Assembly (NCBI GenBank): GCA_946479435.1
Contig: CAMLFX010000012.1
Coordinates: forward strand, 1-48,306
DNA: 48,306 nt
Source: an uncultured Sphingobacteriales bacterium
GTDB lineage: Bacteria; Bacteroidota; Bacteroidia; Chitinophagales; Chitinophagaceae
Direction of reading: 5' to 3'
Shown: positions 31,021 to 39,414 of the stretch, in pieces
Layout: each line of letters begins with the position of its first letter
Position numbering within the stretch: the stretch's first letter is position 1
Program-made: the position numbers and the translations under genes
The notes under the pieces: generated by a model
Told to the model about the DNA's origin: nothing
The model's database searches: none
The model's input: only the letters and a program-made list of their open reading frames with translations

Positions 31021-33204
31021 ATGAGAAAAAAATGGCTGCTCCTGATTCTGGCAACAGTTCTTGTAAGTTTTCAGTATGATGTAAACGCACAGCAACAACG
31101 TAAAGACAAATACAGAAACAAAGCAAACGACCCCGTTACGAAACTTCCATACTACAAAAAGTTGCGTTGGGCAGACAATCTGTTCCGTGAAGGAAGTTAT
31201 TTTAATGCGATAGAATACTATCAGCAATTGAAACAAGAACAAGAGCGTAATCCATATCTGGCCTATCAATTGGCAGAATGTTATTCAATGACAAGGGATT
31301 ATAAGCCTGCTGCTCAGTACTACGCCGAGGCATATTCATTTGCACCCAAAATATATCCTGAAGCACAATACTACTACGCGCTGAACCTTAAGAAACAAGG
31401 TGAGTACGAAGCCAGTATTGTACAATTCAATAAATTCATTTCAGACAACCCTAAAACGTTTAAAAAGCAAAAAATACGCGCTAAACGTGAAATAGAAGGT
31501 GCTGAAATGGCGTTGAACTCGGTTAAGAATCCGGAAGCAGTAAACGTAATAAACGCCGGCCCTAACGTAAATAGTGCCTATACTGAATCTGCTCCTTATC
31601 CGCTAGGCGATACTGCGTTGCTTTTCTCTACTATGCGCCAGAATAACGTAGTAGAAGTAGATAAGGCAAAACGCGATGAGTATATGGCTCGTTTTATGAC
31701 GTCTCGTAAGCAAGACCATGTAGACCAGGTGGATTCTTTCCAATGGGCTATTAAGTTCAATGATGGCAACTTCAACTCTGACAAAGTACACGTAGGTAAC
31801 GGTTCATATAGCCCTGGTGGCGATCGCTTCTACTTTACAAAATGTACTGAAGAAGATTCAATGAAAGTTATCTGTAAGATATACGTTTCTAAGTTTGAGA
31901 AATCGAAATGGACAGAACCTGAAGAATTGGGTAGCGGCATTAATGAAGGTGGCTCTAATACGCAACCAATGGCTGCGAAAGTTGGTAAGAAAGAAATATT
32001 GTTCTTCTCTTCAAACCGTACGTTGCAAGGCCGTGGTGGTTATGATATATGGTATTCCGTTATCGATCCCCGTAATGGCACCTACCGCCGCCCTCAAAAT
32101 GCCGGTAAACAAGTAAATACCGACAGAAACGAGGTGACACCGTACTACGATGCTCGCGTTGGTAAGTTATATTTCTCTTCTGATGGCTGGGTGACAATGG
32201 GTGGTTTTGACGTATTCTCTGCTAATGGCGGACCGTCTCGCTACACTAACCTGAAAAACTTAGGTTACCCTGTCAATACTTCAGCCGATGAACTGTATTA
32301 CATTAAAGATCCGGTTGGTAAACCAGATGCTTATGTGGTATCGAACAGGATAGGTTCAATAGCGTTGAAAAACCCAACATGTTGCGATGATATCTGGCGT
32401 ATACAATACGAGCCGCAACTTACTGTAATAGGTAAAATAGTGGACAGAAAAAATAATGAACTTGTTTCAGATGTAGTTGCTAAAATGGTTGACCAAACAG
32501 GTGACCTGAAAACGTACAATTCTGAAGATGGCAATTTCGCTTTCAGTCTTTATCGTGGTAAATCTTACGTGATAACAGGCGATAAGCAAGGCTATGCTTC
32601 TACGCGAGCTTCTATCAATACAATGGATGTAAAACGTACTGATCCGGATGATACTGTATCTGTTACTTTATATCTTGATGAATTGACACAAGAATATCGT
32701 TTCCGCGTAAGCAACGTTTATTACGATTACGATAAAGCAGAACTAAGGCCTGAATCAATTACTGCGTTGGATACCCTGGTTGCATTCATGAGGGATAACC
32801 CATCACTTACTGCTGAGGTTTATTCTTTTGCCGATGCTAAAGGTACTGATGAGTATAACAAGAAACTTTCTGAGCGCCGCGCACAAGCAGTTATCGATTA
32901 CCTGGTAACTGCAGGTATTGAAGCAAGCCGTATGGAAAGCAAAGGTTTTGGTGAATCGATGCCGGCAGCACCTAACAGCAAAAATGGCCAGGATAACCCT
33001 GTGGGCCGCCAGCTAAACCGTCGTACAGAATTCCGTATAGTAACAGATGTGCCTACACGCCGTATCCTGTTCAACAGCGCTAAGCCAGGTTCTATGGACG
33101 AACAGCAGAAGAACCTGCAGATCAATGAAAACCTGAACGACGAAGAAGAAGGTACTTCTGATGAAGGTTTTTCTGAGCCTGGTAGTAAAGTAAATAAAAA
33201 CTAA
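31021..33204 (+). CDS. PorE-like OmpA-family protein (TPR, PD40 propeller, CarboxypepD-reg, OmpA)
   Basis: A 727-residue exported protein (signal peptide ending VNA-QQQ). Domains in order: tetratricopeptide repeats (about 45-160), a PD40/WD40-type propeller (about 175-455; RFYFTKCTEEDS, ILFFSSNRTLQGRGGYDIWY, KLYFSSDGWVTMGGFDVF), a carboxypeptidase-regulatory-like fold (about 465-540; VIGKIVDRKNNEL, EDGNFAFSL), and a C-terminal OmpA peptidoglycan-binding domain (about 555-680; YYDYDKAELRPES, NKKLSERRAQAV, NRRTEFRIV). The order equals that of P. gingivalis PorE (PG1058), a type IX component tethering the system to the cell wall. Unlike PorE it has no lipobox. An acidic tail ends the protein. 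Confidence 0.92.
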   Translation: MRKKWLLLILATVLVSFQYDVNAQQQRKDKYRNKANDPVTKLPYYKKLRWADNLFREGSYFNAIEYYQQLKQEQERNPYLAYQLAECYSMTRDYKPAAQYYAEAYSFAPKIYPEAQYYYALNLKKQGEYEASIVQFNKFISDNPKTFKKQKIRAKREIEGAEMALNSVKNPEAVNVINAGPNVNSAYTESAPYPLGDTALLFSTMRQNNVVEVDKAKRDEYMARFMTSRKQDHVDQVDSFQWAIKFNDGNFNSDKVHVGNGSYSPGGDRFYFTKCTEEDSMKVICKIYVSKFEKSKWTEPEELGSGINEGGSNTQPMAAKVGKKEILFFSSNRTLQGRGGYDIWYSVIDPRNGTYRRPQNAGKQVNTDRNEVTPYYDARVGKLYFSSDGWVTMGGFDVFSANGGPSRYTNLKNLGYPVNTSADELYYIKDPVGKPDAYVVSNRIGSIALKNPTCCDDIWRIQYEPQLTVIGKIVDRKNNELVSDVVAKMVDQTGDLKTYNSEDGNFAFSLYRGKSYVITGDKQGYASTRASINTMDVKRTDPDDTVSVTLYLDELTQEYRFRVSNVYYDYDKAELRPESITALDTLVAFMRDNPSLTAEVYSFADAKGTDEYNKKLSERRAQAVIDYLVTAGIEASRMESKGFGESMPAAPNSKNGQDNPVGRQLNRRTEFRIVTDVPTRRILFNSAKPGSMDEQQKNLQINENLNDEEEGTSDEGFSEPGSKVNKN

Positions 33205-33226
33205 TACACATCTTTTTTAGATAATG

Positions 33227-33258
33227 AATGGCCGCAGTAATGCGGCCATTTTCTTTTT
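33227..33258 (+). terminator. Rho-independent terminator
   Basis: AATGGCCGCA (33227-33236), loop GTAA, TGCGGCCATT (33241-33250), then TTCTTTTT. Perfect stem. Confidence 0.92.
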
Positions 33259-33294
33259 GCCTTATTTTGCGCATTCAAAAAAATCTCTGTTCAG

Positions 33295-34107
33295 ATGGGT
33301 TATATCAGGGTTGTATTCAGCATAAACGATGAAGAGGTACAAAATATATTTATAGCTATGCTAAGCCAGCATGGCTATGAGGGGTTTGAACAGCAGGAGG
33401 AAGCCCTTGAAGCGTTTGTACCTGACGATAGCTTTAATGAAGAGTATATAAAGCAAATAGCAGGTGAGCACGGTATAAATTACCATACTGAGGTAGTGAA
33501 AGAACAAAACTGGAATGCCAGTTGGGAAGAAAATTTTCAACCCGTGATCATTGATGATTTTTGCAGCATTACAGCACATTTCCATAAGATAGATGTAACT
33601 ACCCAACACCATATCCGCATCACCCCTAAAATGTCGTTCGGTACAGGCCACCACGCCACTACCAGGCTTATGATAAAGGCAATGCGCGAGATAGATTTTC
33701 AGGATAAGCTGGTGTTTGATTTTGGTACCGGTACGGGCGTCTTAGCCATACTTGCCGGGCAATTGGGTGCTAAAGCTATATTGGCTATTGACAATGATGA
33801 ATGGGCCTATTTAAATGCGCAGGATAATATTACAATTAATGAGGCTGGCAATGTGGTAGTAAAGCAAGCAGTATTAGATGAGATACCGGCGGAAAAGTAT
33901 GATATCATATTAGCTAATATTAACCGGCACATATTATTGCAGTATATGCAACAGCTAAAAAATATGCTGCTGCCAGGTGGTAAATTATTAATGAGCGGGC
34001 TACTGGTGGAAGATGAGGGTATAATTGTTGAAGCAGCAAATAGCACACAACTAAAACTTTTGCAAAAAACAGAAGATAATAATTGGATAGCATTATTGTT
34101 TTCGTAG
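33295..34107 (+). CDS. prmA: Ribosomal protein L11 methyltransferase
   Basis: A 270-residue SAM-dependent enzyme that trimethylates ribosomal protein L11. The N-terminal substrate-binding domain (about 1-85) includes NWNASWEENFQPV, and the catalytic domain carries TPKMSFGTGHHATTRLMIKA (PrmA signature), the SAM-binding DFGTGTGVLAILAGQLGA, AIDNDEWA and the NPPY-like ILANINRHILL. All are typical of the Bacteroidota form of PrmA, which is a little shorter than E. coli PrmA (293). It is followed by plsY after 137 bases, with separate promoters. Confidence 0.96.
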   Translation: MGYIRVVFSINDEEVQNIFIAMLSQHGYEGFEQQEEALEAFVPDDSFNEEYIKQIAGEHGINYHTEVVKEQNWNASWEENFQPVIIDDFCSITAHFHKIDVTTQHHIRITPKMSFGTGHHATTRLMIKAMREIDFQDKLVFDFGTGTGVLAILAGQLGAKAILAIDNDEWAYLNAQDNITINEAGNVVVKQAVLDEIPAEKYDIILANINRHILLQYMQQLKNMLLPGGKLLMSGLLVEDEGIIVEAANSTQLKLLQKTEDNNWIALLFS

Positions 34108-34212
34108 GCGTAAATAATAAGATTTGTCAATCTGTATACCTGATTGTAATCTGTTATTATACAGTAGGTTATTGAGATTATTGGTATGTTAGGATTTACC
34201 GATTGTAAAGTT

Positions 34213-34220
34213 TAATTTTG
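34213..34220 (+). promoter_or_regulatory. Promoter -7 element of plsY
   Basis: TAATTTTG, exact TAnnTTTG, 24 bases before ATG 34245. Confidence 0.55.
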
Positions 34221-34244
34221 TCAGCTTAACCCCGGAAAGAAAGA

Positions 34245-34892
34245 ATGGATATAGCTTTTCTTATTGTTCTGGCTTACCTGCTAGGGTCTATACCAACGGC
34301 TGTATGGGTAAGTAAAAAAATATACGGAATAGACATCCGTGAACACGGTAGCGGTAATGCAGGCGCTACTAATACCTTCAGAATATTAGGTTCGAAAGCA
34401 GGATCGGCAGTAATGCTGATAGATATGCTTAAAGGTTTTTTAGCGGTCAAGCTTTCTATTTTTTCAAGTTTCGCCTGGACCAGCGAACCATTTGTAAACC
34501 TGCAGATAGTTTTAGGGCTGGCTGCGGTGGTGGGGCACATCTTCCCCATATGGGCTGATTTTCGCGGCGGTAAGGGTATTGCCACCTTATTTGGTATGAT
34601 ACTGGGCATACAACCGCTTGTAGCAGTAAGCCTGGTAGTAGTTTTCCTGCTAATGTTATTTCTTACGCGCTATGTGTCACTTAGTTCTATATGTGCCAGT
34701 ATAGCTTTCCCGGTGCTCATCATGTTCATCTTTCGGGAGCCCGAATTAAGCTACCGCGTTTTTGCTATCGCAACGGCCTGCTTAGTAGTGCTTACACATC
34801 ATAAAAACATCAACCGCCTCATTAACGGTAATGAAAGTAAAGTGCCTTTATTCCGTAAAAGAAGAATGAGAAGGCGCGGCGAAGAAGAATAG
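34245..34892 (+). CDS. plsY: Glycerol-3-phosphate acyltransferase (acyl-phosphate dependent)
   Basis: A 215-residue inner-membrane enzyme with about five hydrophobic helices. It makes lysophosphatidate from acyl phosphate and glycerol 3-phosphate, the first step of phospholipid synthesis. The three PlsY motifs are visible: LLGSIPTAVWVSK (motif 1), EHGSGNAGATNTFRILGSKA (motif 2, glycerol-phosphate contacts) and PIWADFRGGKGIATLFG (motif 3). The C-terminus is strongly basic (FRKRRMRRRGEEE), presumably cytoplasmic. The partner PlsX is not in this window. Confidence 0.96.
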   Translation: MDIAFLIVLAYLLGSIPTAVWVSKKIYGIDIREHGSGNAGATNTFRILGSKAGSAVMLIDMLKGFLAVKLSIFSSFAWTSEPFVNLQIVLGLAAVVGHIFPIWADFRGGKGIATLFGMILGIQPLVAVSLVVVFLLMLFLTRYVSLSSICASIAFPVLIMFIFREPELSYRVFAIATACLVVLTHHKNINRLINGNESKVPLFRKRRMRRRGEEE

Positions 34893-34947
34893 TTAAATCT
34901 CCCCTTGGTATAATACTTGTTTGCGAATATTTTAAATTGCTTTACCA

Positions 34948-35751
34948 ATGAGAAAAATATTATTCGCATTTACTTCTTTAGCCTTAGTTACCACGTTATA
35001 CTCCTGCTATAAAAATCCTGTTACAGGTCGTAGTTCTCTCAATCTTGTAGATGAGAGTACCATGAGGCAAATGGCCAACCAGGAATATGCAACTTTCTTA
35101 AGCACCAGTACCCCTGTAAAAGGTACGCGCGATGCGGAGATGGTACAACGTATTGGTACACGTATGGCTGCTGCGGTACAAACATACCTTACACAAAAAG
35201 GGCAGCAAAACCTGATATCAGGTTACCAATGGCAATTTAACCTGGTAAATAAAAATGAAGCAAACGCCTGGTGTATGCCTGGTGGTAAAGTAGTAGTATA
35301 TACAGGTATATTGCCCCTTACACAAAACGAGGCAGGCCTTGCGGTGGTTATGGGGCATGAAATAGCGCATGCTATAGCACGTCATGGTAATGAACGCATG
35401 AGCCAGCAATTGGCAGTGCAGGCTGGTGGTGAAGCACTATCGGCAGCCATATCCAGCAAACCCGCTCTTACACAAAATATATTCAATAGTGTGTACGGCG
35501 TTGGGTCGTCTTTAGGTATATTGAAATACTCGCGCGAGCAGGAAAGTGAAGCCGATCAAATGGGTTTGATATTCATGGCACTGGCAGGTTACAACCCTAA
35601 TGAAGCTGTCCCTTTCTGGCAAAGAATGGCCACAAAGAGTGGCGGACAGAAGCCACCTGAGTTTTTAAGTACACACCCAAGTGATGCGACGCGCATCAGC
35701 CAAATACAAAAATGGATACCTGAAGCAATGAAATATTATAAACCACAATAG
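34948..35751 (+). CDS. M48 family metalloprotease, lipoprotein
   Basis: A 267-residue zinc protease. A lipoprotein signal peptide ends at Cys20 (LALVTTLYSC), followed by YKNPVTGRSSLNLV, a segment typical of this Bacteroidota/proteobacterial M48 group (LoiP/BepA-like). The zinc site is MGHEIAHAIARHGNER (His137, Glu138, His141) with third ligand Glu201 in EQESEADQMGL, and the substrate-facing CMPGGKVVVYTGIL precedes it. LSTHPSDATRI near the C-terminus is also conserved. It probably works in periplasmic or outer-membrane protein quality control. Four bases separate it from the next gene, which has a TTG start, so the two are likely translated from one message. Confidence 0.94.
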   Translation: MRKILFAFTSLALVTTLYSCYKNPVTGRSSLNLVDESTMRQMANQEYATFLSTSTPVKGTRDAEMVQRIGTRMAAAVQTYLTQKGQQNLISGYQWQFNLVNKNEANAWCMPGGKVVVYTGILPLTQNEAGLAVVMGHEIAHAIARHGNERMSQQLAVQAGGEALSAAISSKPALTQNIFNSVYGVGSSLGILKYSREQESEADQMGLIFMALAGYNPNEAVPFWQRMATKSGGQKPPEFLSTHPSDATRISQIQKWIPEAMKYYKPQ

Positions 35752-35755
35752 CCTA

Positions 35756-36412
35756 TTGCAACCGCTACCGCTATATAAAAAAATACTGAGCCTGGTTTAT
35801 CCTGTGCTTGTAAAAACTGCGGAAGAGAGTGACAGACACCCTCTTCCGCAACTTTATTTATATCGGGGCCAATACCAGGTTGCTACCCACGATGCATTGT
35901 ATTCTGATGGTACCCGTTACCGCCCGTTGAAAATCGCTTTTGCGCGCATAGAGAAAAAGCTGGTGCAGGTAAATAATGTGCTGGTTTTAGGCACCGGGCT
36001 GGGTAGTGCAGTGCATATATTGAATAATAAAGGTTACAGCCCAGCATATACCCTGGTAGATTATGATAAAGCTACACTCAGGTGGGCTATGGAACTGCTG
36101 CCACAAAAAGCAGCTGGCAGAACAATACCTGTACTGAGTGATGCCGAAAACTTTGTCCAAACAAACGATGGGAAATACGACCTTGTTGTGATAGATATTT
36201 TTAAAGGAAGGGTAGTGCCGTCATTCGTTATGACGAATGCCTTTTTACAAAACTGCCGCAGGTGTATGAAACCCGCGGCAATTTTAGTGTTGAATTATAT
36301 GGTGAATAACGAGGCTGAATGGCAAGGTTCATTGCGTTCTTTCAGCGATGTGTTCCCTGAACACGATGTTATTACAATTGGCGTCAATCGCATATTGATA
36401 GCTACAGTTTAG
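35756..36412 (+). CDS. Spermidine-synthase-like methyltransferase-fold protein
   Basis: A 218-residue Rossmann-fold protein. VNNVLVLGTGLGSAVHILNN (SAM/dcSAM-binding loop), YTLVDYDKATLRWAMELLPQ and KYDLVVIDIFKGRVVPSFVM follow the spermidine synthase pattern, where the DIFK-type loop holds the catalytic Asp. It lacks the usual N-terminal strand domain and is short for a true synthase (about 280), so the substrate is open. The start is TTG at 35756, four bases after the M48 stop codon; there is no ATG in frame near it. It overlaps oxyR tail to tail by 11 bases (36402-36412). Confidence 0.8.
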   Translation: MQPLPLYKKILSLVYPVLVKTAEESDRHPLPQLYLYRGQYQVATHDALYSDGTRYRPLKIAFARIEKKLVQVNNVLVLGTGLGSAVHILNNKGYSPAYTLVDYDKATLRWAMELLPQKAAGRTIPVLSDAENFVQTNDGKYDLVVIDIFKGRVVPSFVMTNAFLQNCRRCMKPAAILVLNYMVNNEAEWQGSLRSFSDVFPEHDVITIGVNRILIATV

Positions 36413-37358
36413 CCGACTGTATGCGAAGCACCTTCCTGTTCTTCTTTTGTACACGCATTTTTTCGGGTACCAGTTTCAGTATTTCATCCATAAGGCTTTG
36501 CAGCAGGCTTAACCTCACAAAATGACTATTGGTTACCAGTCCTACTTCCCGTACCGGTTCCGGATCTTCAAAATAGCGCACGCGGTCTTGCTGGTCTTCA
36601 TTAAATTCGAAAGTAGCCAGTTCGGGCAATACAGTCATGCCTTTGTTTTTATCAACCATTTTGCGAAGCGTTTCCACATTGCTCGATTCGTAGCGGAAGG
36701 GGCGTGCGGCCTGCAAGCGCTGTATTTGGTCGCTGCATAGGTCAAGTACCTGGTTGCGCATGCAATGGCCTTCATTCAGCAGCCAGATACGATCCAGTTC
36801 TATATCGCTTGCTGCTACCAGTTTTTTCTTCAATGCTTTTTCTTCCTGAGAAAAATAAGCCACAAAAGGTTCGTAGAATAAAGGATACTCTTTAATGCCC
36901 GATTCTTCTATTGGGGTGCTGATAAGCGCAGCGTCAATCTCGTTATTGCGCAGGGCTTTTATTATCTGGTCTGTTTCCAGTTCTTTTACCTGCAGTTTTA
37001 CATCGGGAAAGCTAGTGCTATAGCCTTCCAGCAGGCCAGGTAATATATAAGGAGCTACTGTAGGTATTACAGCTATTTTAAAAGTGCCCATCATATTGTT
37101 TTGCTGGCTTTGTATCAGTTCGTGTATTTTATCTACTTCCGATAGGGCTATCCTAGCCTGGTCTACTATTGCCTCGCCTATTGCAGTAATAGCTATCGGG
37201 TGCTTATTTCGGTCAAACAGCTTTATACCCAACTCTTCCTCCAGTTTTTGTATCTGCATACTGAGGGTGGGCTGCGTAACGAAGCATTTTTCTGCCGCTG
37301 CTACAAAACTTTTATAAGTAGCCACGGCAACAACATATTCAAGTTGTGTTATGGTCAT
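36402..37358 (-). CDS. oxyR: LysR-family hydrogen peroxide sensor/activator
   Basis: A 318-residue LysR-type regulator. The helix-turn-helix is at 1-60 (MTITQLEYVVAVATYKSFVA, CFVTQPTLSMQIQKLEEELG). In the C-terminal domain, LLNEGHCMRNQVLDLCSDQ places cysteines at 199 and 208, exactly the positions of the peroxide-reactive disulfide pair of E. coli OxyR, with the LLNEGHCMR context also conserved. It should sense hydrogen peroxide and switch on antioxidant genes. A promoter element lies at 37376-37383, back to back with the promoter of the YdeI-like gene. No catalase or peroxiredoxin gene adjoins it, though a cytochrome c peroxidase lies at 9197-10132. Confidence 0.94.
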   Translation of the reverse strand: MTITQLEYVVAVATYKSFVAAAEKCFVTQPTLSMQIQKLEEELGIKLFDRNKHPIAITAIGEAIVDQARIALSEVDKIHELIQSQQNNMMGTFKIAVIPTVAPYILPGLLEGYSTSFPDVKLQVKELETDQIIKALRNNEIDAALISTPIEESGIKEYPLFYEPFVAYFSQEEKALKKKLVAASDIELDRIWLLNEGHCMRNQVLDLCSDQIQRLQAARPFRYESSNVETLRKMVDKNKGMTVLPELATFEFNEDQQDRVRYFEDPEPVREVGLVTNSHFVRLSLLQSLMDEILKLVPEKMRVQKKNRKVLRIQSAKL

Positions 37359-37375
37359 GTGTGTAGATTATTATG

Positions 37376-37383
37376 CAAACCTA
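37376..37383 (-). promoter_or_regulatory. Promoter -7 element of oxyR
   Basis: Minus-strand TAGGTTTG, exact TAnnTTTG, 18 bases upstream of the oxyR start codon. Confidence 0.6.
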
Positions 37384-37423
37384 ATAGATTATGATGAGAA
37401 AGATATTCTTTTAGCAATTCAGT

Positions 37424-37431
37424 TAACTTTG
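37424..37431 (+). promoter_or_regulatory. Promoter -7 element of the YdeI-like gene
   Basis: TAACTTTG, exact match, 22 bases before ATG 37453. It faces away from the oxyR element 41 bases off, so the two promoters share their upstream DNA, where OxyR could control both. Confidence 0.6.
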
Positions 37432-37452
37432 CGCTGTTTATAGTACTTGCAC

Positions 37453-38091
37453 ATGCTTACTAAGCTAAAAATTGATAGCGCGTTGCCTGTTTGGCTGATA
37501 GATGTGCCGGCAGATATTGATCTCGCGGCTAAAGGCTTACAGCTACAAAAAAGCCTGGCGGGCAAGCAATTAATATCGCAGATATTGTTATTTGCTGAAA
37601 GCCGTAAAGCACTCAACCCTAAATTGGATAAAATAATCCCTCGCCTTGCTGAAAAAGCTGTGTTTTGGGTGGCTTACCCCAAAAAGAGCGGTAAAATACA
37701 GTCTGACCTGATACGCGATGAAGGTTGGGAGAAAATAGCTGAATACCAATATCATATAGTAAGTTCAGCAGCTATTAATGAAGATTGGTCGGCAGTGCGT
37801 ATAAGCAAGATAGACGCTAATAAGGTGTATAAACGCAGTACGCCTATTGCTGAACGTACAGTAGAAGGTATAGACTATGCAAAGCGTACAGTAGCATTAC
37901 CGGCCGACGCAAAGAAAGCAATGGAAGCATACAAAGGGCTTGAGGCATTTTTTAATGATATGTCGTTTACACATAAAAAAGAATATGTAGAAGCAATAGT
38001 GGAGGCAAAAAAGCCTGAAACAAGACAGCGCCGCATAGATAAGATGATAGAAATGGTGCTGGCGTTACAAGAAAAAAAGCATAAAAAATAA
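37453..38091 (+). CDS. YdeI/OmpD-associated (OmdA) family protein
   Basis: A 212-residue cytoplasmic protein in two parts. The N-terminal half (about 1-115) has alpha/beta character with VFWVAYPKKSGKIQSDLIRD, resembling the small DUF3052-like domain. The C-terminal half (ALPADAKKAMEAYKGLEAFF, then FTHKKEYVEAIVEAKKPETR and QRRIDKMIEMV) is the OmdA/YdeI domain, whose E. coli member is linked to bacteriocin and peptide resistance. I chose ATG 37453 over TTG 37447. Its stop codon overlaps the start of the thioesterase gene (TAATG), indicating translational coupling, and it is divergent from oxyR. Confidence 0.82.
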   Translation: MLTKLKIDSALPVWLIDVPADIDLAAKGLQLQKSLAGKQLISQILLFAESRKALNPKLDKIIPRLAEKAVFWVAYPKKSGKIQSDLIRDEGWEKIAEYQYHIVSSAAINEDWSAVRISKIDANKVYKRSTPIAERTVEGIDYAKRTVALPADAKKAMEAYKGLEAFFNDMSFTHKKEYVEAIVEAKKPETRQRRIDKMIEMVLALQEKKHKK

Positions 38092-38573
38092 TGAGTTACA
38101 AAAATATACCCGCGGGTGCAGTACTGCAGTTTATAAAAGACAATTTCGAAGGTAAGCTGGTTACAGAATCACGTTCGCCTGCAGGCAACTGGCTGGGTTT
38201 TACTTTAAATAGCATAGAAAAGGGTAAAGCGGTAATATCGCTTGATGTAAAAGCAGAAATGACCAACCCTTACCACAATATACATGGAGGTATGATGGCC
38301 CTGGTGATGGATGAAGTAATAGGTTGGGCAGTAATAAGCCTGGATAGCGAAAACTTTTATACTTCACTTAACCTGAATGTTGATTTCCTCTATGCAATAA
38401 AGCAGGGAGAACGATTGAAGGCAGTAGCTGAAGTTGTAAGAGCGGGTAAAAAAATAGTGCATGTAGAGTGCCGTGTATATGATATGCAGGAAAGATTGTT
38501 GGGTAAATCTACCAGCAACCTGATAGCTACCAGTATGAGGCCCGCTGATGGTGAACCGAAAGTGGCTAACTAA
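38091..38573 (+). CDS. PaaI-type hotdog thioesterase
   Basis: A 160-residue hotdog-fold protein. NPYHNIHGGMMALVMDEVIG carries the HGG motif and acidic catalytic residue of the PaaI/ACOT13-like acyl-CoA thioesterases, followed by TSLNLNVDFLYAIKQGERLK and GKKIVHVECRVYDMQERLLG, the usual strand order. It should hydrolyse acyl-CoA or aryl-CoA thioesters; the specific substrate is not evident. The ATG at 38091 overlaps the preceding stop codon by one base, so it is co-translated with the YdeI-like gene. Confidence 0.93.
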   Translation: MSYKNIPAGAVLQFIKDNFEGKLVTESRSPAGNWLGFTLNSIEKGKAVISLDVKAEMTNPYHNIHGGMMALVMDEVIGWAVISLDSENFYTSLNLNVDFLYAIKQGERLKAVAEVVRAGKKIVHVECRVYDMQERLLGKSTSNLIATSMRPADGEPKVAN

Positions 38574-38583
38574 GAATTTACTT

Positions 38584-38591
38584 TATTTTTG
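38584..38591 (+). promoter_or_regulatory. Promoter -7 element of the glycosyltransferase gene
   Basis: TATTTTTG, exact TAnnTTTG, 13 bases before ATG 38605. Confidence 0.45.
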
Positions 38592-38604
38592 AGTTTTTGA
38601 ATAA

Positions 38605-39354
38605 ATGCTGAACGGAAAGAAAATAGTAGTGGTATTACCTGCGTACAAAGCTGCGCTTACACTGCAACGCACATACGCCGAGATACCATTTGATATAGTG
38701 GACGATGTAGTATTGGTGGATGATTACAGCCCCGATAATACAGTTGAGGTAGGCCGTGAATTGGGCATCAGGCACATTGTGCGCCACGAAACCAATAAGG
38801 GTTATGGCGGCAATCAGAAAAGCTGCTATAAAGCTGCGCTTGAAATAGGTGCGGATATAGTGGTGATGGTACACCCCGACTACCAGTACACGCCTAAGCT
38901 GATACATGCTATGGCCGCTGTAATTGCCTACGATGTATATCCTGTTGCATTTGGTTCGCGTATATTAGGTAAAGGGGCGTTGAGAGGTGGCATGCCAATG
39001 TATAAATACATATTCAACCGCTTTCTTACACTTTTTGAAAACATAATGATAGGGCAGAAGCTAAGTGAATATCATACAGGCTACCGTGCATTTTCGAAGG
39101 AAGTATTGCGCTCTATTGATTTTACCTACAACAGCGACGATTTTGTTTTCGATAATGAAATGATATCGCAGGTATTCATGAATGGTTTCGAGATAGCGGA
39201 AATAACTTGCCCTACAAAATATTTTGAAGAAGCATCCAGCATCAACTTTAGCCGTAGTATGAAATATGGCAGGGGCGTATTGCGTGTCTCCCTGGTCCAT
39301 TTCCTTCATAAGCTTGGGTTTATTAAAAGCAAGCTTTACAATAAGCCTGTTTAA
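38605..39354 (+). CDS. Glycosyltransferase family 2
   Basis: A 249-residue GT-A fold enzyme of the dolichol-phosphate-mannose synthase/WcaA type. KIVVVLPAYKAALTLQRTYA (nucleotide-sugar binding), VVLVDDYSPDNTVEVG, NKGYGGNQKSCYKAALEIGA and MVHPDYQYTPKLI (DxD-like) are followed by EYHTGYRAFSKEVLRSIDF and FDNEMISQVFMNGFEIAEI, which hold the catalytic acid region. There is no C-terminal membrane helix, so it is cytoplasmic or peripheral. It could feed a polyprenyl-linked sugar to a GT-C transferase such as that at 11713-12963, which is a guess. It ends at a strong bidirectional terminator. Confidence 0.95.
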   Translation: MLNGKKIVVVLPAYKAALTLQRTYAEIPFDIVDDVVLVDDYSPDNTVEVGRELGIRHIVRHETNKGYGGNQKSCYKAALEIGADIVVMVHPDYQYTPKLIHAMAAVIAYDVYPVAFGSRILGKGALRGGMPMYKYIFNRFLTLFENIMIGQKLSEYHTGYRAFSKEVLRSIDFTYNSDDFVFDNEMISQVFMNGFEIAEITCPTKYFEEASSINFSRSMKYGRGVLRVSLVHFLHKLGFIKSKLYNKPV

Positions 39355-39365
39355 AAATATTAAAT

Positions 39366-39398
39366 AAAAAAGCCCTTAGATATTCTAAGGGCTTTTTT
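39366..39398. terminator. Bidirectional terminator
   Basis: AAAAAAGCCCTTAGA (39366-39380), loop TAT, TCTAAGGGCTTTTTT (39384-39398). The A-run and T-run make it work in both directions, for the glycosyltransferase (+) and the subtilase (-). Confidence 0.95.
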
Positions 39399-39414
39399 AT
39401 TGCTCGTTAATATC

